Part shown: positions 1-8,591 of the stretch, piece after piece
Position numbering within the stretch: position 1 is the stretch's first letter
Layout of the letters: each line of letters begins with the position of its first letter
Source of the DNA: Balneolia bacterium
GTDB lineage: Bacteria; Bacteroidota; Rhodothermia; Balneolales; Cyclonatronaceae
Assembly (NCBI GenBank): GCA_003566395.1
Contig: PXDL01000021.1
Location: forward strand, 1-9,947
Length of the DNA stretch: 9,947 bases
Direction: 5' to 3'
Position numbers and translations under genes: made by a program
The notes under the pieces: model-generated
Seen by the model: the letters and a program-made list of their open reading frames with translations, nothing else
Told to the model about the DNA's origin: nothing
The model's database searches: none

Positions 1-527
1 GCATCCATCCAGGGATGAACCATAACCTGAACCAGCTCAAGCGGACCTGCACCGTTTGCATTACGGATTTTATAGACGGCCGGAAGATTCCAGGTGATAT
101 CGGGACTGACGGCCGTAACCACCGTATCGTAGCGCGCAGCCACATAAACGTTCAGCAGACGATCCTGAGATACCGAAACGGCTCCGCTTAGATCCACATT
201 ACTGTTTACGATGTCAAAATCGGCACTTGAGGAAATCGTGCGATAGTTTCTTCCCGCCCGGTCAAGTACATGAAGCCCGTCGTTGTCGGTAACATATACG
301 AGTTCATCATAGCCCACAAACACGTCGGTAGGCTCGTTAAAGTTATCCCAGAAAGGAAGCAGCGCAACATAACCGACTTCATCTACAATCAAATTCGGAT
401 CCTGTTCGCCCTCCTCGAAAATTTCACGGGTAATGTCGTCTTGTTTGGTCCCGAAAAGATCGTCACATGCGGTAAAAAGCAGTGCCGAGCCCGTGAGCAG
501 AACCAAAATCAAAAGTGTGTATTTCAT
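1..527 (-). CDS. Partial lipoprotein with propeller-like (NHL-like) repeat, 3' end outside window
   Basis: An open frame of 175 codons starts at the ATG at 527 and runs off the left edge without a stop. The N-terminus (MKYTLLILVLLTGSALLFTAC) is a lipoprotein signal peptide: Lys2, a hydrophobic core, and a lipidatable Cys21 after Thr-Ala. The Cys is followed by DDLFGTKQDD, an acidic tether. Residues about 66-98 (PTDVFVGYDELVYVTDNDG, then LHVLDRAG) resemble one blade of an NHL-type beta-propeller, and the beta-rich pattern continues to the edge. The protein is therefore probably anchored in the outer membrane with a propeller domain. In-frame ATGs at 536 and 542 are alternatives, but 527 gives the best signal peptide. 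It follows the PorV-like gene by 27 nt and is the last visible gene of the operon. The specific function is unknown; the lipoprotein call is firm, the propeller call is tentative. Confidence 0.8.
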   Translation of the reverse strand, partial: MKYTLLILVLLTGSALLFTACDDLFGTKQDDITREIFEEGEQDPNLIVDEVGYVALLPFWDNFNEPTDVFVGYDELVYVTDNDGLHVLDRAGRNYRTISSSADFDIVNSNVDLSGAVSVSQDRLLNVYVAARYDTVVTAVSPDITWNLPAVYKIRNANGAGPLELVQVMVHPWMD

Positions 528-554
528 AGATTGCATGTGCATCGTCTAAATAAA

Positions 555-1583
555 TCAAAGATTGAACTTCAGGGCGAAGCGGTGCAGACTGCCCAGCCGG
601 TCGCGGGTGCTGAACCCGTAGTCGATACCGAGGCTGTAGTCTAAAACCGGCAGCTTGAACCCGGCTCCGAAGCTTGGCAAAATGGCTTCGTCCATTCCGA
701 ACTCGTATCCCGCCCGCAGGAAAAATTTGTTTAAGTATCCGAATTCAGTGCCGAGGCTGAAACGCTCAGCATTATCACTCGGATTAGTAATCTGCCCCAA
801 TACCGTGATATCGAAGTCGTCGTTGGAATACGCATCGTAAGCCGCGCCTACCAAAAACATGGTTGGCGGAGACATATCTTCAAACTCCCGCTCCACCACT
901 TCGCCTTCAAGGCTTGTACGGATGGTTTCACCCTGAGGCGTGGCATCCAGACCGAAATTATTGATACCAACCGCAAACCGAAGCCCGGTATCGCCGACGC
1001 GGTAGAAAAAGCCAACGTCGATAACAACCGTTTGGGATTCAACTTCTTCGATGCGCTCGTCCAGGTATTTCAGGGAGACGCCGTAGCTGAACAGATTGGT
1101 GAGTTCCTGTGCGAAAGAGAGTGCGGCCGCCAAATGTACGGTACGAAACGTACGCCCGGTACCAAACGGCTGGAACTCCGTGGTTTCGTCCATTTCACCC
1201 GAATCCAGATACATGAGAGAACCACCGAAGGCCATGCTTCTGTAGCGATGCACATAGCCGGCATAGTTCAGGCTGATATCCGCAAAATACTGCGTATGCC
1301 CCACGTAAAATTGATTTCCGCTCATCTGAGCCGAAAGGGCGGGATTCAGATACAGAGACGATGTATCGAAGGCATCGGCAACGTTTGAACCTCCCAGGCT
1401 TGCTGAACGGGCATCCGGGTTGATCTTGACAAACTGAAAGCCCGACGTACCCGAACGGGAGCTGCCCAGACTTGGAATTATGCCTCTCTGAGCCTCAGCC
1501 GTTTCCGCAATTCCGGCTATCACCAGAATCATGATCAGGCTTATCGCTTTAAGAGTTAAGGTAGTAACGGTTTTCGAATTCAT
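555..1583 (-). CDS. PorV/PorQ-family outer membrane beta-barrel protein
   Basis: The 342-residue protein has a signal peptide with likely cleavage after Ala31 (AEA-Q). Residues 48-82 carry the family's N-terminal signature: GFQFVKINPDARSASLGG, then NVADAF and LYLNPA, which corresponds to the G-x-x-F-L-K-I / aRaxaMGga / NPA pattern of PorV and PorQ proteins. The rest alternates short amphipathic beta strands and turns and ends in FALKFNL, as expected for a FadL-like outer membrane barrel. Known PorV proteins carry T9SS cargo from the translocon to the attachment complex, and PorQ takes part in maturation of sorting domains. Many FCB genomes have several paralogues of unknown role, so this copy need not be the core T9SS PorV. 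The start at 1583 is 13 nt after the receptor stop codon, which supports co-transcription. Two predicted T9SS cargo genes lie upstream in the same orientation, so a carrier role is plausible but inferred. Confidence 0.85.
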   Translation of the reverse strand: MNSKTVTTLTLKAISLIMILVIAGIAETAEAQRGIIPSLGSSRSGTSGFQFVKINPDARSASLGGSNVADAFDTSSLYLNPALSAQMSGNQFYVGHTQYFADISLNYAGYVHRYRSMAFGGSLMYLDSGEMDETTEFQPFGTGRTFRTVHLAAALSFAQELTNLFSYGVSLKYLDERIEEVESQTVVIDVGFFYRVGDTGLRFAVGINNFGLDATPQGETIRTSLEGEVVEREFEDMSPPTMFLVGAAYDAYSNDDFDITVLGQITNPSDNAERFSLGTEFGYLNKFFLRAGYEFGMDEAILPSFGAGFKLPVLDYSLGIDYGFSTRDRLGSLHRFALKFNL

Positions 1584-1596
1584 GTATAAAACTGTA

Positions 1597-4548
1597 TCAG
1601 AAATTAAAAGCTAAACCGAACATGATATGACGCTGCTGCAGGAAGTTGGCCGGATTCAGATATGAAGGCGGGTTGTTATCCCGTGGATCCACGTATCGGG
1701 GATCCCTCACGTTGGCCGGCACGTCGAAAGAGCGGTCGTCGCGCAATGCCTCAAGTGCATCGGGATCGCTCGGATAATCGCTGCGATAGGCCTTTCCGGT
1801 AACCGGATTTATAATAGCCGGATTGTTGGCATTAAACAGATTGGTAATTTCCAGCGTGGCAAGCAGACGGGTTCCGCCGATGTTGAACCAGCGCTCGAAA
1901 TTCATATCGAACATCAGCCAGGGTACGCCGAGTCTTGAAAAACGGCGATTGGGATCAGGATCACGCTCGTAAATAGGGCGCCAGTCTTCTTCTCCTGTAA
2001 CCGGGTTACGTTCGTTTCCGCGGAATACCATTGGCGTATAGCGGATACCGCTGCGATAAGTACCGGACAGATAAAGCCTCATCTGGTTCAGCGGAGCAAG
2101 CCCGAACAACGGGTCGTTGGGGCGGTCCCAGGTGAAAATAGCGCTGGCCTTTATATCCCAGGGACGATCCCAGGCAAGAGGCGTTTCAATATTGGTTCCG
2201 AAATCCTGCCCGCCGGAAATGATGTCGGTCAGGGCGTCGTTGGAAGTGGAGCTAAGGCCTTCAGCCCGTGAGTAGGTAACGCTGAGTGAACCCTGCAGGA
2301 AGTGAGAGTAGCGCTTTAAATAAGAGAGTTCAACTCCCCGTACTCTGGCAAAGTCACCGTTAACCCGAAAGGTACGCTCGGTCTCACGGCCGCTCGGGTC
2401 TACAATATTGATGCGCTCTGCGGTGATAAAATCATATTTATCGCTCCAGAACGCGGTAATATTCAGAGCATCGTTTGATGTCAGCTGATAGCGAAATCCG
2501 ATTTCATACGAGATATCGACTTCGGGATCCAGGTTCGGATTTCCCAAGTTTGACAAGAATGAGCGATCCTGATAAAACGGATCAAGTCCTGCATAAACAT
2601 GGGTTGGATGAGGCAGTTTCGATTTGTGCGAGTAGTTGAAAAACATCACCATGTTTTCCCGGACCGGGAAAGATACATTCACCCTTGGTAACAGCCTCAT
2701 TTTAAAGCGGTTACCGAACAGATTATAGGTATCGTTTTTGTAGGCTTCACGAATGGGATCCGGAATGGGTGAAAGCGGATCATCTACAAAGTTATCGACA
2801 TAGCTGCCGGGGAACCAGTATTCGAGACGGGCTCCGATATTTGCAATAAGCCCGCGGTAGCGAATCTGATCGGTTACGTAGAGCGCCCCCTGTGCCGGGC
2901 TTACGTTCCAAATATCGGAAGTAGCCCCGAGCCGGTTGGTCTCGGTGAACTCGTCTTCTCCAATCTGGATAGGAGCACCAACCCAGGGACGGGTGATGTC
3001 GATCCACTGATAATTCATGAACTTCATTTCAAGCCCCACACGCAGGCGGTGGTTATCATCAGCCAGATACGAAGTAACCGAACTGCGGATGGTGTACTCT
3101 TCGGCAAAGTGATCGTGCCAAAGGGATGCAAGACCGCCGTTATTGGCAAATCCATCACCGGGAAGCGCGTAGGTAAAATTCGTGCCGGCCGGGAAAGGCG
3201 TTACCGGAAAGGTGATTATACTGGCGGCATCAAATTCGCCGTCAACTCTTTCAGGGCGCCAGTTTCGGCCGTTAGCATCGGCGCGAAGTCTGGCAAAAAA
3301 GCGGCTCAGCTGAATTTCATAAAACGTGGAGTTTGAAACCGCATGTGTCCACTTGATATACGCCATGTTGTTATCGTTGGCGTAGGTGTTGGCGTTATCG
3401 AGTTGCTGTTCAAAGAAAAACTGATACCCCGGACGGATCTGAACATCGTCACCAACAATCTGGAGCATCCGGGTATTTTGGTTAACCGTTAACGACCTGC
3501 TGTAAGACGCTTCAATGCGCATACTTGGCTGAATCCGGTAGGTCAATTTAAACATTCCGCTCCAGCGGTTATCCTGTCGGGGCGACCAGAAGTCACTATC
3601 AATTAATGAGGTCTGCACCTGATCAGCGGTCTGACGCATAAACTCATTGGTGAAATTTGCCTGGCCGGCCATAAAGAACGACATCTCACCCGGAAGGTTG
3701 ATGCCGAGGGCAGGCAGAATAGTTTCGGTTAGTGGAAACGGCCCCCCGATAGAAAAATCGTAGATATCGGTAAAAAAGTTGGCCGAGCTTCCGGTCATGC
3801 GGCCCGGATTATCGCGCTGATGGGAAAAATAACCGGTGTATTCGTCTCCTCCCGATTGGGTTTCAACCGTAACAACTCCTGAAGTTGCATTTCCGTGTTC
3901 TACGTCAACGCCGCCTGTTGTTACCTCTACGTTCTGAAATGCATTGGCCCCGAGATCGAGGCCGAATCCGGTTCCTGCGAGCGGGTTCTGGGCAGAAACG
4001 CCGTCGATTACAAATCCGGTTTCAGAGGCACGGCCGCCGCGAATATAGAGGCCGGTCGGGTCGCGAACCACTCCGGCTGTCATCCCCACCACTTCATCTA
4101 CCCGGCGGACAGGCGCGGCTGAAATTTCTTCACGCCCGAGCCTGGTTGAAGTCGAAGATTTCTCGATATCAAAGATAGGGCGATCGCCTATTACCACGAC
4201 CTCATCGCCGGCCGTTACCGGCTGAAGCCCCATTTCAACATCAAGTTCGGTTGTTTCACCGGCCTCAACACGAACACCCGTAATCAGGATTCTTTCGTAG
4301 CCTATGTAAGAAAACTCGATGGAGTATTCTCCGGCACGAATGTTTCTGATATTGTATTCACCGTCGAGATTGGTGGCATCCCCGAAGCTGGTACCACGAA
4401 CGATAACGTTCACTCCAATCAGAGTTTCGCCGTCTCCGCGGTCGGTAACAACTCCCGAAATATTTCCGGTATTTTGGGCCGAAAGCTCACTAAATGCCAA
4501 AAGGCTGAGGGCGGCCGTACATATCAGGGTTAGTAAAAGTTTCTTCAT
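1597..4548 (-). CDS. SusC/Oar-type TonB-dependent outer membrane receptor
   Basis: With the start at 4548 the protein has 983 residues. Order of parts: signal peptide 1-24 (MKKLLLTLICTAALSLLAFS, cut before Gln25); CarboxypepD_reg-like domain about 27-107 (ISGVVTD, GVNVIVRGT, LDGEYNI); a TonB-box-like stretch DEVVVI at 115-120; plug domain about 132-232 (YIRGGRASETGFVIDGV, then NVEV and GNATSGVVTVET); and a 22-strand-type beta-barrel to the C-terminal Phe983 (MFGLAFNF). Receptors of this kind import large substrates, or move proteins as Oar does in Myxococcus, using energy from TonB-ExbBD. The ATG at 4548 overlaps the preceding TGA as ATGA, which indicates translational coupling; the in-frame ATG at 4575 would add nine residues before the lysines and spoil the signal peptide. 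No SusD-like gene follows; a PorV-like gene comes next instead. The substrate cannot be read from the sequence. Confidence 0.92.
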   Translation of the reverse strand: MKKLLLTLICTAALSLLAFSELSAQNTGNISGVVTDRGDGETLIGVNVIVRGTSFGDATNLDGEYNIRNIRAGEYSIEFSYIGYERILITGVRVEAGETTELDVEMGLQPVTAGDEVVVIGDRPIFDIEKSSTSTRLGREEISAAPVRRVDEVVGMTAGVVRDPTGLYIRGGRASETGFVIDGVSAQNPLAGTGFGLDLGANAFQNVEVTTGGVDVEHGNATSGVVTVETQSGGDEYTGYFSHQRDNPGRMTGSSANFFTDIYDFSIGGPFPLTETILPALGINLPGEMSFFMAGQANFTNEFMRQTADQVQTSLIDSDFWSPRQDNRWSGMFKLTYRIQPSMRIEASYSRSLTVNQNTRMLQIVGDDVQIRPGYQFFFEQQLDNANTYANDNNMAYIKWTHAVSNSTFYEIQLSRFFARLRADANGRNWRPERVDGEFDAASIITFPVTPFPAGTNFTYALPGDGFANNGGLASLWHDHFAEEYTIRSSVTSYLADDNHRLRVGLEMKFMNYQWIDITRPWVGAPIQIGEDEFTETNRLGATSDIWNVSPAQGALYVTDQIRYRGLIANIGARLEYWFPGSYVDNFVDDPLSPIPDPIREAYKNDTYNLFGNRFKMRLLPRVNVSFPVRENMVMFFNYSHKSKLPHPTHVYAGLDPFYQDRSFLSNLGNPNLDPEVDISYEIGFRYQLTSNDALNITAFWSDKYDFITAERINIVDPSGRETERTFRVNGDFARVRGVELSYLKRYSHFLQGSLSVTYSRAEGLSSTSNDALTDIISGGQDFGTNIETPLAWDRPWDIKASAIFTWDRPNDPLFGLAPLNQMRLYLSGTYRSGIRYTPMVFRGNERNPVTGEEDWRPIYERDPDPNRRFSRLGVPWLMFDMNFERWFNIGGTRLLATLEITNLFNANNPAIINPVTGKAYRSDYPSDPDALEALRDDRSFDVPANVRDPRYVDPRDNNPPSYLNPANFLQQRHIMFGLAFNF

Positions 4549-6050
4549 TGCTGAAAACCAAGGGTTTCGATGCATGTTATCTCCAGCAGCCGTACCAGGT
4601 CGCTGCCCTCCGTAAATTCCGTGAGATCAATACCGAAGTAAAGAATGTTTTCCTCCGGATTGGTGGAGGATATCAGCTTTGAACCGTCAAAATCGGATAT
4701 CTGACCGGTAATCGGTGCCCGTGTCTGAAAGTTGGCCTCGAAAAGCTCAACCGTTTCACCAAACGGGATAAGTGGATAGTATGAAAGCAAGTTTCTGCGG
4801 AACACCAGCGTAGGCGGGTCGGTGAGTACTTCTTCATTGGCCATAATTTCAGATCCGCTCGCGATGTAGAAACTTTGCTGACCTGAAGGAAGCTGTTCCA
4901 TCTGCTGGAAGGGCAGAAACTGGAAAATGGGATTGTCGGACGGAACATTTTTAGTAGGAATGTTAATGAACATCGTGCCGCCTTCGTTGAAAAAGCGGGT
5001 TGTATATTCAATAGCATAGCCGATGTTGCGATCCAGATTATTGGACATCCAGTAAATATGATCCCATTCTGCCATCATCAGGTTGATGGTAGGTTCGGCA
5101 AGTGAACGGTCGTGTAAGGCGTTCGTAAAAGGCACCCGCCGACCACCTGTGGCCTGACCGTCTGAAATGTTGAGATAGTCAACTTCGGTAAATCCAAGTT
5201 CGGAAAGCAGACCCAAATGCAGCTCGGCCCGCGAGTTACTTGCACTTCCTTCAAAATCATTTAAGAAGAGAATCCGGGATGTCTGACGTTTAATAAACCA
5301 TTCGTGAACCACCACAGGACTGATTGCCCCGGCGTTATCCACCGCTCGTATATAAAATTCGTTAACTTCATCCAGGTTTATTGAATCGAACGTTGCCTGA
5401 GTGGTATTGAGTGCACGTCCGAGGAAAAGCTGTGCGGTTGCCGGTTCCACCGTGTCATCAACACGGAAGGTTACAAAACTGATATTTACATCCAGCTCGA
5501 ACCAGTCTGTGGAGTCATTAAGGGCAATTTCAATTCGGTTCAGGTTGGCATCGCCGTCCGGATCGGTGGCTTCAAAGCCAAAGCTGAACACCCGATAGGT
5601 GGTATCGGGAGGTGTTTCGTTGGTTTTAAAACTGATACTCGGCGGGGAATTCCGGATCGGAAATACCAGGCTGGCCGGATCAGGGTCAACAGCGCCATCA
5701 TTATCTACAGCGCGGACCGTGAACCGTACATCAGCATCCTGATCACCCTCTTCAATCGGCAGTACGAAGGTACTGTCGGTGTTTGTTGTAAATGTCCAGG
5801 GTTCTCCAGGGTCATCTCCGATTCTGAATTCGTAGCCCACAATGTATCCGTCGGGGTCATCACCCCACCAGGAGATCGTAACCTGGCTCACCAGACGTTC
5901 ACCCTCGGGCAGATTAATTTCATTAACAGTCAGAAACGTTCTCGGGGGCTGATTGGGATTAAGATCGCCCGTAATACCGGTATCACAGGCTACATAAAAT
6001 GCTGCTGAAAGAATCAACAGAACAGAAATAAAAATTGTACGCGTTCGCAT
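4545..6050 (-). CDS. Lipoprotein with two Ig/FnIII-like domains and an amidotransferase-like C-terminal domain
   Basis: The 501-residue product starts at ATG 6050 with MRTRTIFISVLLILSAA and a probable lipidated Cys22 (YVAC; Tyr at -3 is unusual). Residues about 36-134 and 135-255 are two Ig/FnIII-like domains sharing signatures such as DDPDGYIVGYEFRIG, FTVRAVDNDGA, ATDPDGDANL and FYIRAVDNAGA. From Arg259 (RILFLNDFEG) to the end there is an alpha/beta pattern like a class I glutamine amidotransferase or ThuA fold, including DHIYWMSNN at about 330 and FFNEGGTMFINIP at about 353-365. The only cysteines are Cys22 and Cys493 and there is no G-x-C-x-G elbow, so amidotransferase catalysis is unlikely and a binding role fits better. 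An in-frame TTG at 6077 could extend the N-terminus by nine residues but lies in a terminator loop. The stop overlaps the receptor start, so the two proteins probably work together at the outer membrane. No specific function is recognised. Confidence 0.85.
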   Translation of the reverse strand: MRTRTIFISVLLILSAAFYVACDTGITGDLNPNQPPRTFLTVNEINLPEGERLVSQVTISWWGDDPDGYIVGYEFRIGDDPGEPWTFTTNTDSTFVLPIEEGDQDADVRFTVRAVDNDGAVDPDPASLVFPIRNSPPSISFKTNETPPDTTYRVFSFGFEATDPDGDANLNRIEIALNDSTDWFELDVNISFVTFRVDDTVEPATAQLFLGRALNTTQATFDSINLDEVNEFYIRAVDNAGAISPVVVHEWFIKRQTSRILFLNDFEGSASNSRAELHLGLLSELGFTEVDYLNISDGQATGGRRVPFTNALHDRSLAEPTINLMMAEWDHIYWMSNNLDRNIGYAIEYTTRFFNEGGTMFINIPTKNVPSDNPIFQFLPFQQMEQLPSGQQSFYIASGSEIMANEEVLTDPPTLVFRRNLLSYYPLIPFGETVELFEANFQTRAPITGQISDFDGSKLISSTNPEENILYFGIDLTEFTEGSDLVRLLEITCIETLGFQQ

Positions 6051-6053
6051 AGG

Positions 6054-6099
6054 CAATAAAAATCGGGACAGGTTCAACCCGGCAGGCGAACCTGCCCCG
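6054..6099 (-). terminator. Intrinsic terminator or attenuator between genes 2 and 3
   Basis: Reading the minus strand, CGGGGCAGGTTC (6099-6088) pairs with GAACCTGTCCCG (6075-6064) over 12 bp with one G-U pair and a 12-nt loop, followed by ATTTTTATT. This is a classical stem plus T-tract. It begins 29 bases after the stop codon of the 820-residue gene and its T-tract ends about four bases before the start codon of the lipoprotein gene. An alternative 6-bp hairpin (GGCAGG, loop TTCG, CCTGCC at 6096-6081) uses the same 5' arm and excludes the long stem. If transcription of the downstream genes begins upstream, termination must be partial or regulated; a promoter hidden inside the preceding gene would not avoid it either. 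Confidence 0.75.
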
Positions 6100-6128
6100 T
6101 AGTGTTAAATGATGTTTCCTGAATGCTG

Positions 6129-8591
6129 TTATTTAATCAGCATCATTTTTTTCACAGAAACAAAGTCACCGGTTTGCAGCCGGTAGATGTAGGTACCGCT
6201 GGCCAGACGTGTGGCATCAAAATTCACGGTGTACTGGCCTGAAGACTGAACTTCATTTACCAGCGTGGCAACACGACGCCCGAGTACGTCATAGACGGTA
6301 AGGGTTACGTCGGATGCTTCAGCAAGTGAATATCTGATGTTTGTTGTCGGGTTAAACGGGTTCGGATAATTCTGATACAGTGCGAATTTCTCCGGAGTTT
6401 CGCGTTCGTTGTTGCTTGTTACGAAATCAAGATCGCTGGCAAAACGAGAGGTCAACTGAAGAGTTCCGTTAAAGTTACCAACAAGAGCTGCAAGGGTAAT
6501 CGGGCCTTCCGGAATGGTCAGACCGATATAGTCGGCAGTAGCGAAGTTGGTTCTGAAAATAATGGTTTCACCATCCGGAAGAGACGGATCAACGATACTG
6601 TAATTTTCACCGGCTTCAAACTCCTCACCAGCATCCAGAAACTCAACATCTTCGATTTTTACGAGCATAGACTCATGAATGTCCAGATCGATTTCATCAA
6701 GTACCACCGGAAGCGGCACAACATCAGTTTCACCTACGGGTTCTCCCGGGCTTACGACCGGTGCGTACTGAAGCAGACCCTGGAAGGTGGAAAGCGTTCC
6801 GATTACATTGGTCATGATATCTCCGATTGCATAGAACTCATTAATTACGCCCGGATTATCATCAATGAGAATACCACCTGTTTCATCCATCAGATATTTT
6901 TGGTTTCTGACTGTACGGGTGAAGGTCACAACGGCATCTCCGGTGTAGTTATACACGGTACCGTCACGCAGACCTGCGCGAAGAGCCGCCAGGGTTTCAA
7001 CTTCTACCGCATCCACTTCGATGTCGTAGGTACGGGAGTTGATCGGGCTGTCGTCAAGACCGGAGCTGATGGCAATAGCACGCAGTGTAACCGGCTCATC
7101 GAAAGAAAGCGGATCGGTGAACAGACTGGAGTTCTCGTCAGGTTCACTGCCGTCGGTGGTGTAATAGATGGCAGCATCTTCTGTAGCCGAACTCAAGGAT
7201 ACCTGAACAGCACTGCTGTAGGAACCTCCGGGAATGCTAAACATAGGCGGAGAGGTTTGAGTGGCGCTTTCCACGAAAACCGAGGCCGATTGTGTGGACT
7301 GTACTTCAACGCCTTCCGGTGTAGTAGCCGTAGCACGGATGGTAAAATCAAGGGCCGTAAATTGAGGATGGTCACCAAAATCGAAGCTGTAGGTTGTGCC
7401 TGAAACCGCCATCGGCTCTACGATCGGGTCGCCCGGATCTTCCGTAAAGTCTGCAACGGTGTATTCAACCACAACGCTTTCAAGCGTATAATCCGGCTCG
7501 GGAAGCAATACATCGGCAGAAACGGAGATATTATCGCCCGGCAGTATTTGTCCCTCGGGAACAAGAGTAAAATTCTCGATGATCGGCGCAAATCCGAGTA
7601 CTACAAGGTCGTTCGGCCATCCTTCAGGGGCAACACGGTTGTCAGGATCATCACCATCCTCAACCCATACGAAACCGTCATCAAAATAGGCGAGTTTAAG
7701 TGTGGATTGGGTAGCAGCCTGATCAAATCCACCGGGGTTGAATGTGTTCACTAACACATAACCGGACCAGTCGATTACCGAACCGGTTACCGGCGGAACG
7801 TACGGTCCGTCAACTTCCGGGCGGCGGTAGTTGTAGCCGAGGCCTTCGCCGGAGTCGGGATCGTACGCATAATTATTACGGTCGTTACGAAATCGCAGGG
7901 AGGTATCATTAGAAACCATCACGCTGTTGCCTTGTGAAGCGATCATCCAGGGACGGCCGTTGGGTGCTTCCAGACGGTCAACAACTTCCGCACCTTCGAT
8001 TTTCACATAGCGAAAGATGTATTTGGTGTAATTTTCGGCATTCCAGCGGAATGTACCGGGTTGCGTTCCGGGTATGTTCAGCTCTTCCATGGAAACAACA
8101 GTAGGCTCAAGCAGCACGCTCAGGTCTTCAAATTCAGGATCCTGAACGCTGCCGATAAATTCTACATCTTCAGCATTGAACTGGGCTACATTTCCGAAGA
8201 ACGTCAGAAAACCGGTAACGGTAACCACATCGCCTCTGTTTTGGTTCTCAAGAGTTTCCCGCTGAGCGCCGTCAACAACAATTTGCATGGAGTTTCCGTC
8301 AAGGCCTTCATCTACTGCGTTAACGTCTGCCACGAAAACGTGAATTCGTCCCGGTACACCGGCAGATGTAATACTGGCAAGACCGGAGTTTTTGGGGTAA
8401 GAAACGATTACAGCATCAAAGGTTACTTGAACACCGGCCAATGGATGACCGGGCAAGTCTTCCTGACTTTGCAGAGGCTGGTCGTATGTATTAAGGTCAC
8501 GAATCATAACCTGCTGCTGCGCAAAGGCATCAGCAACCATGAATCCGGAGACCATCAATCCTATTAAAAATGTGAGTATCTGTTTCATCAT
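6129..8591 (-). CDS. Secreted multidomain protein with OB-like modules, CHB_HEX_C domain and T9SS type A sorting domain
   Basis: The 820-residue protein begins with a signal peptide (MMKQILTFLIGLMVSGFM, cut near AFA-Q25). Residues about 45-150 look like an OB-fold (VTFDAVIVSYPKN, then GDVVTVTGFLTFFGNVAQF), with a second, looser beta region at 160-335. An Ig-like segment spans about 338-440. A CHB_HEX_C domain covers 448-524, with IYYTTDGSEP at 475-484 and TLRAIAISSG at 502-511. Residues about 530-725 form another OB-like module (TGDAVVTFTRTV, DETGGILIDD, IGTLSTFQGLLQY), similar to DUF5689 or YhcR-type OB domains. The C-terminal 85 residues are a T9SS type A sorting domain: YPNPFNPTT from Tyr742, LTVYDVLGRRVATLV, ASGTYIYRL and the ending KKMMLIK. 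The protein is thus expected to be exported and attached to or released at the cell surface. No nuclease or hydrolase active site was found. Two adjacent ATGs (8591, 8588) are possible starts and neither has a Shine-Dalgarno sequence. It lies 65 nt after the preceding gene. Confidence 0.88.
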   Translation of the reverse strand: MMKQILTFLIGLMVSGFMVADAFAQQQVMIRDLNTYDQPLQSQEDLPGHPLAGVQVTFDAVIVSYPKNSGLASITSAGVPGRIHVFVADVNAVDEGLDGNSMQIVVDGAQRETLENQNRGDVVTVTGFLTFFGNVAQFNAEDVEFIGSVQDPEFEDLSVLLEPTVVSMEELNIPGTQPGTFRWNAENYTKYIFRYVKIEGAEVVDRLEAPNGRPWMIASQGNSVMVSNDTSLRFRNDRNNYAYDPDSGEGLGYNYRRPEVDGPYVPPVTGSVIDWSGYVLVNTFNPGGFDQAATQSTLKLAYFDDGFVWVEDGDDPDNRVAPEGWPNDLVVLGFAPIIENFTLVPEGQILPGDNISVSADVLLPEPDYTLESVVVEYTVADFTEDPGDPIVEPMAVSGTTYSFDFGDHPQFTALDFTIRATATTPEGVEVQSTQSASVFVESATQTSPPMFSIPGGSYSSAVQVSLSSATEDAAIYYTTDGSEPDENSSLFTDPLSFDEPVTLRAIAISSGLDDSPINSRTYDIEVDAVEVETLAALRAGLRDGTVYNYTGDAVVTFTRTVRNQKYLMDETGGILIDDNPGVINEFYAIGDIMTNVIGTLSTFQGLLQYAPVVSPGEPVGETDVVPLPVVLDEIDLDIHESMLVKIEDVEFLDAGEEFEAGENYSIVDPSLPDGETIIFRTNFATADYIGLTIPEGPITLAALVGNFNGTLQLTSRFASDLDFVTSNNERETPEKFALYQNYPNPFNPTTNIRYSLAEASDVTLTVYDVLGRRVATLVNEVQSSGQYTVNFDATRLASGTYIYRLQTGDFVSVKKMMLIK

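Noticed and set aside
4549..4575. Upstream ATG at 4575 as the receptor start
   Set aside because: It adds MHRNPWFSA before an already complete signal peptide; the ATGA overlap at 4548 is a better start.
6051..6077. TTG at 6077 as the lipoprotein start
   Set aside because: A rare start codon placed in the terminator loop; ATG at 6050 gives a normal-length lipoprotein signal peptide.
6675..7403. 242-codon plus-strand open frame inside the 820-residue gene
   Set aside because: It lies fully antisense to a gene with clear domains on the minus strand, and its translation shows no domain, signal peptide or family motif.
8061..8567. 168-codon plus-strand open frame opposite the 5' part of gene 2
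   Set aside because: It is antisense to the signal peptide and first OB-like domain, and the product resembles no protein family.
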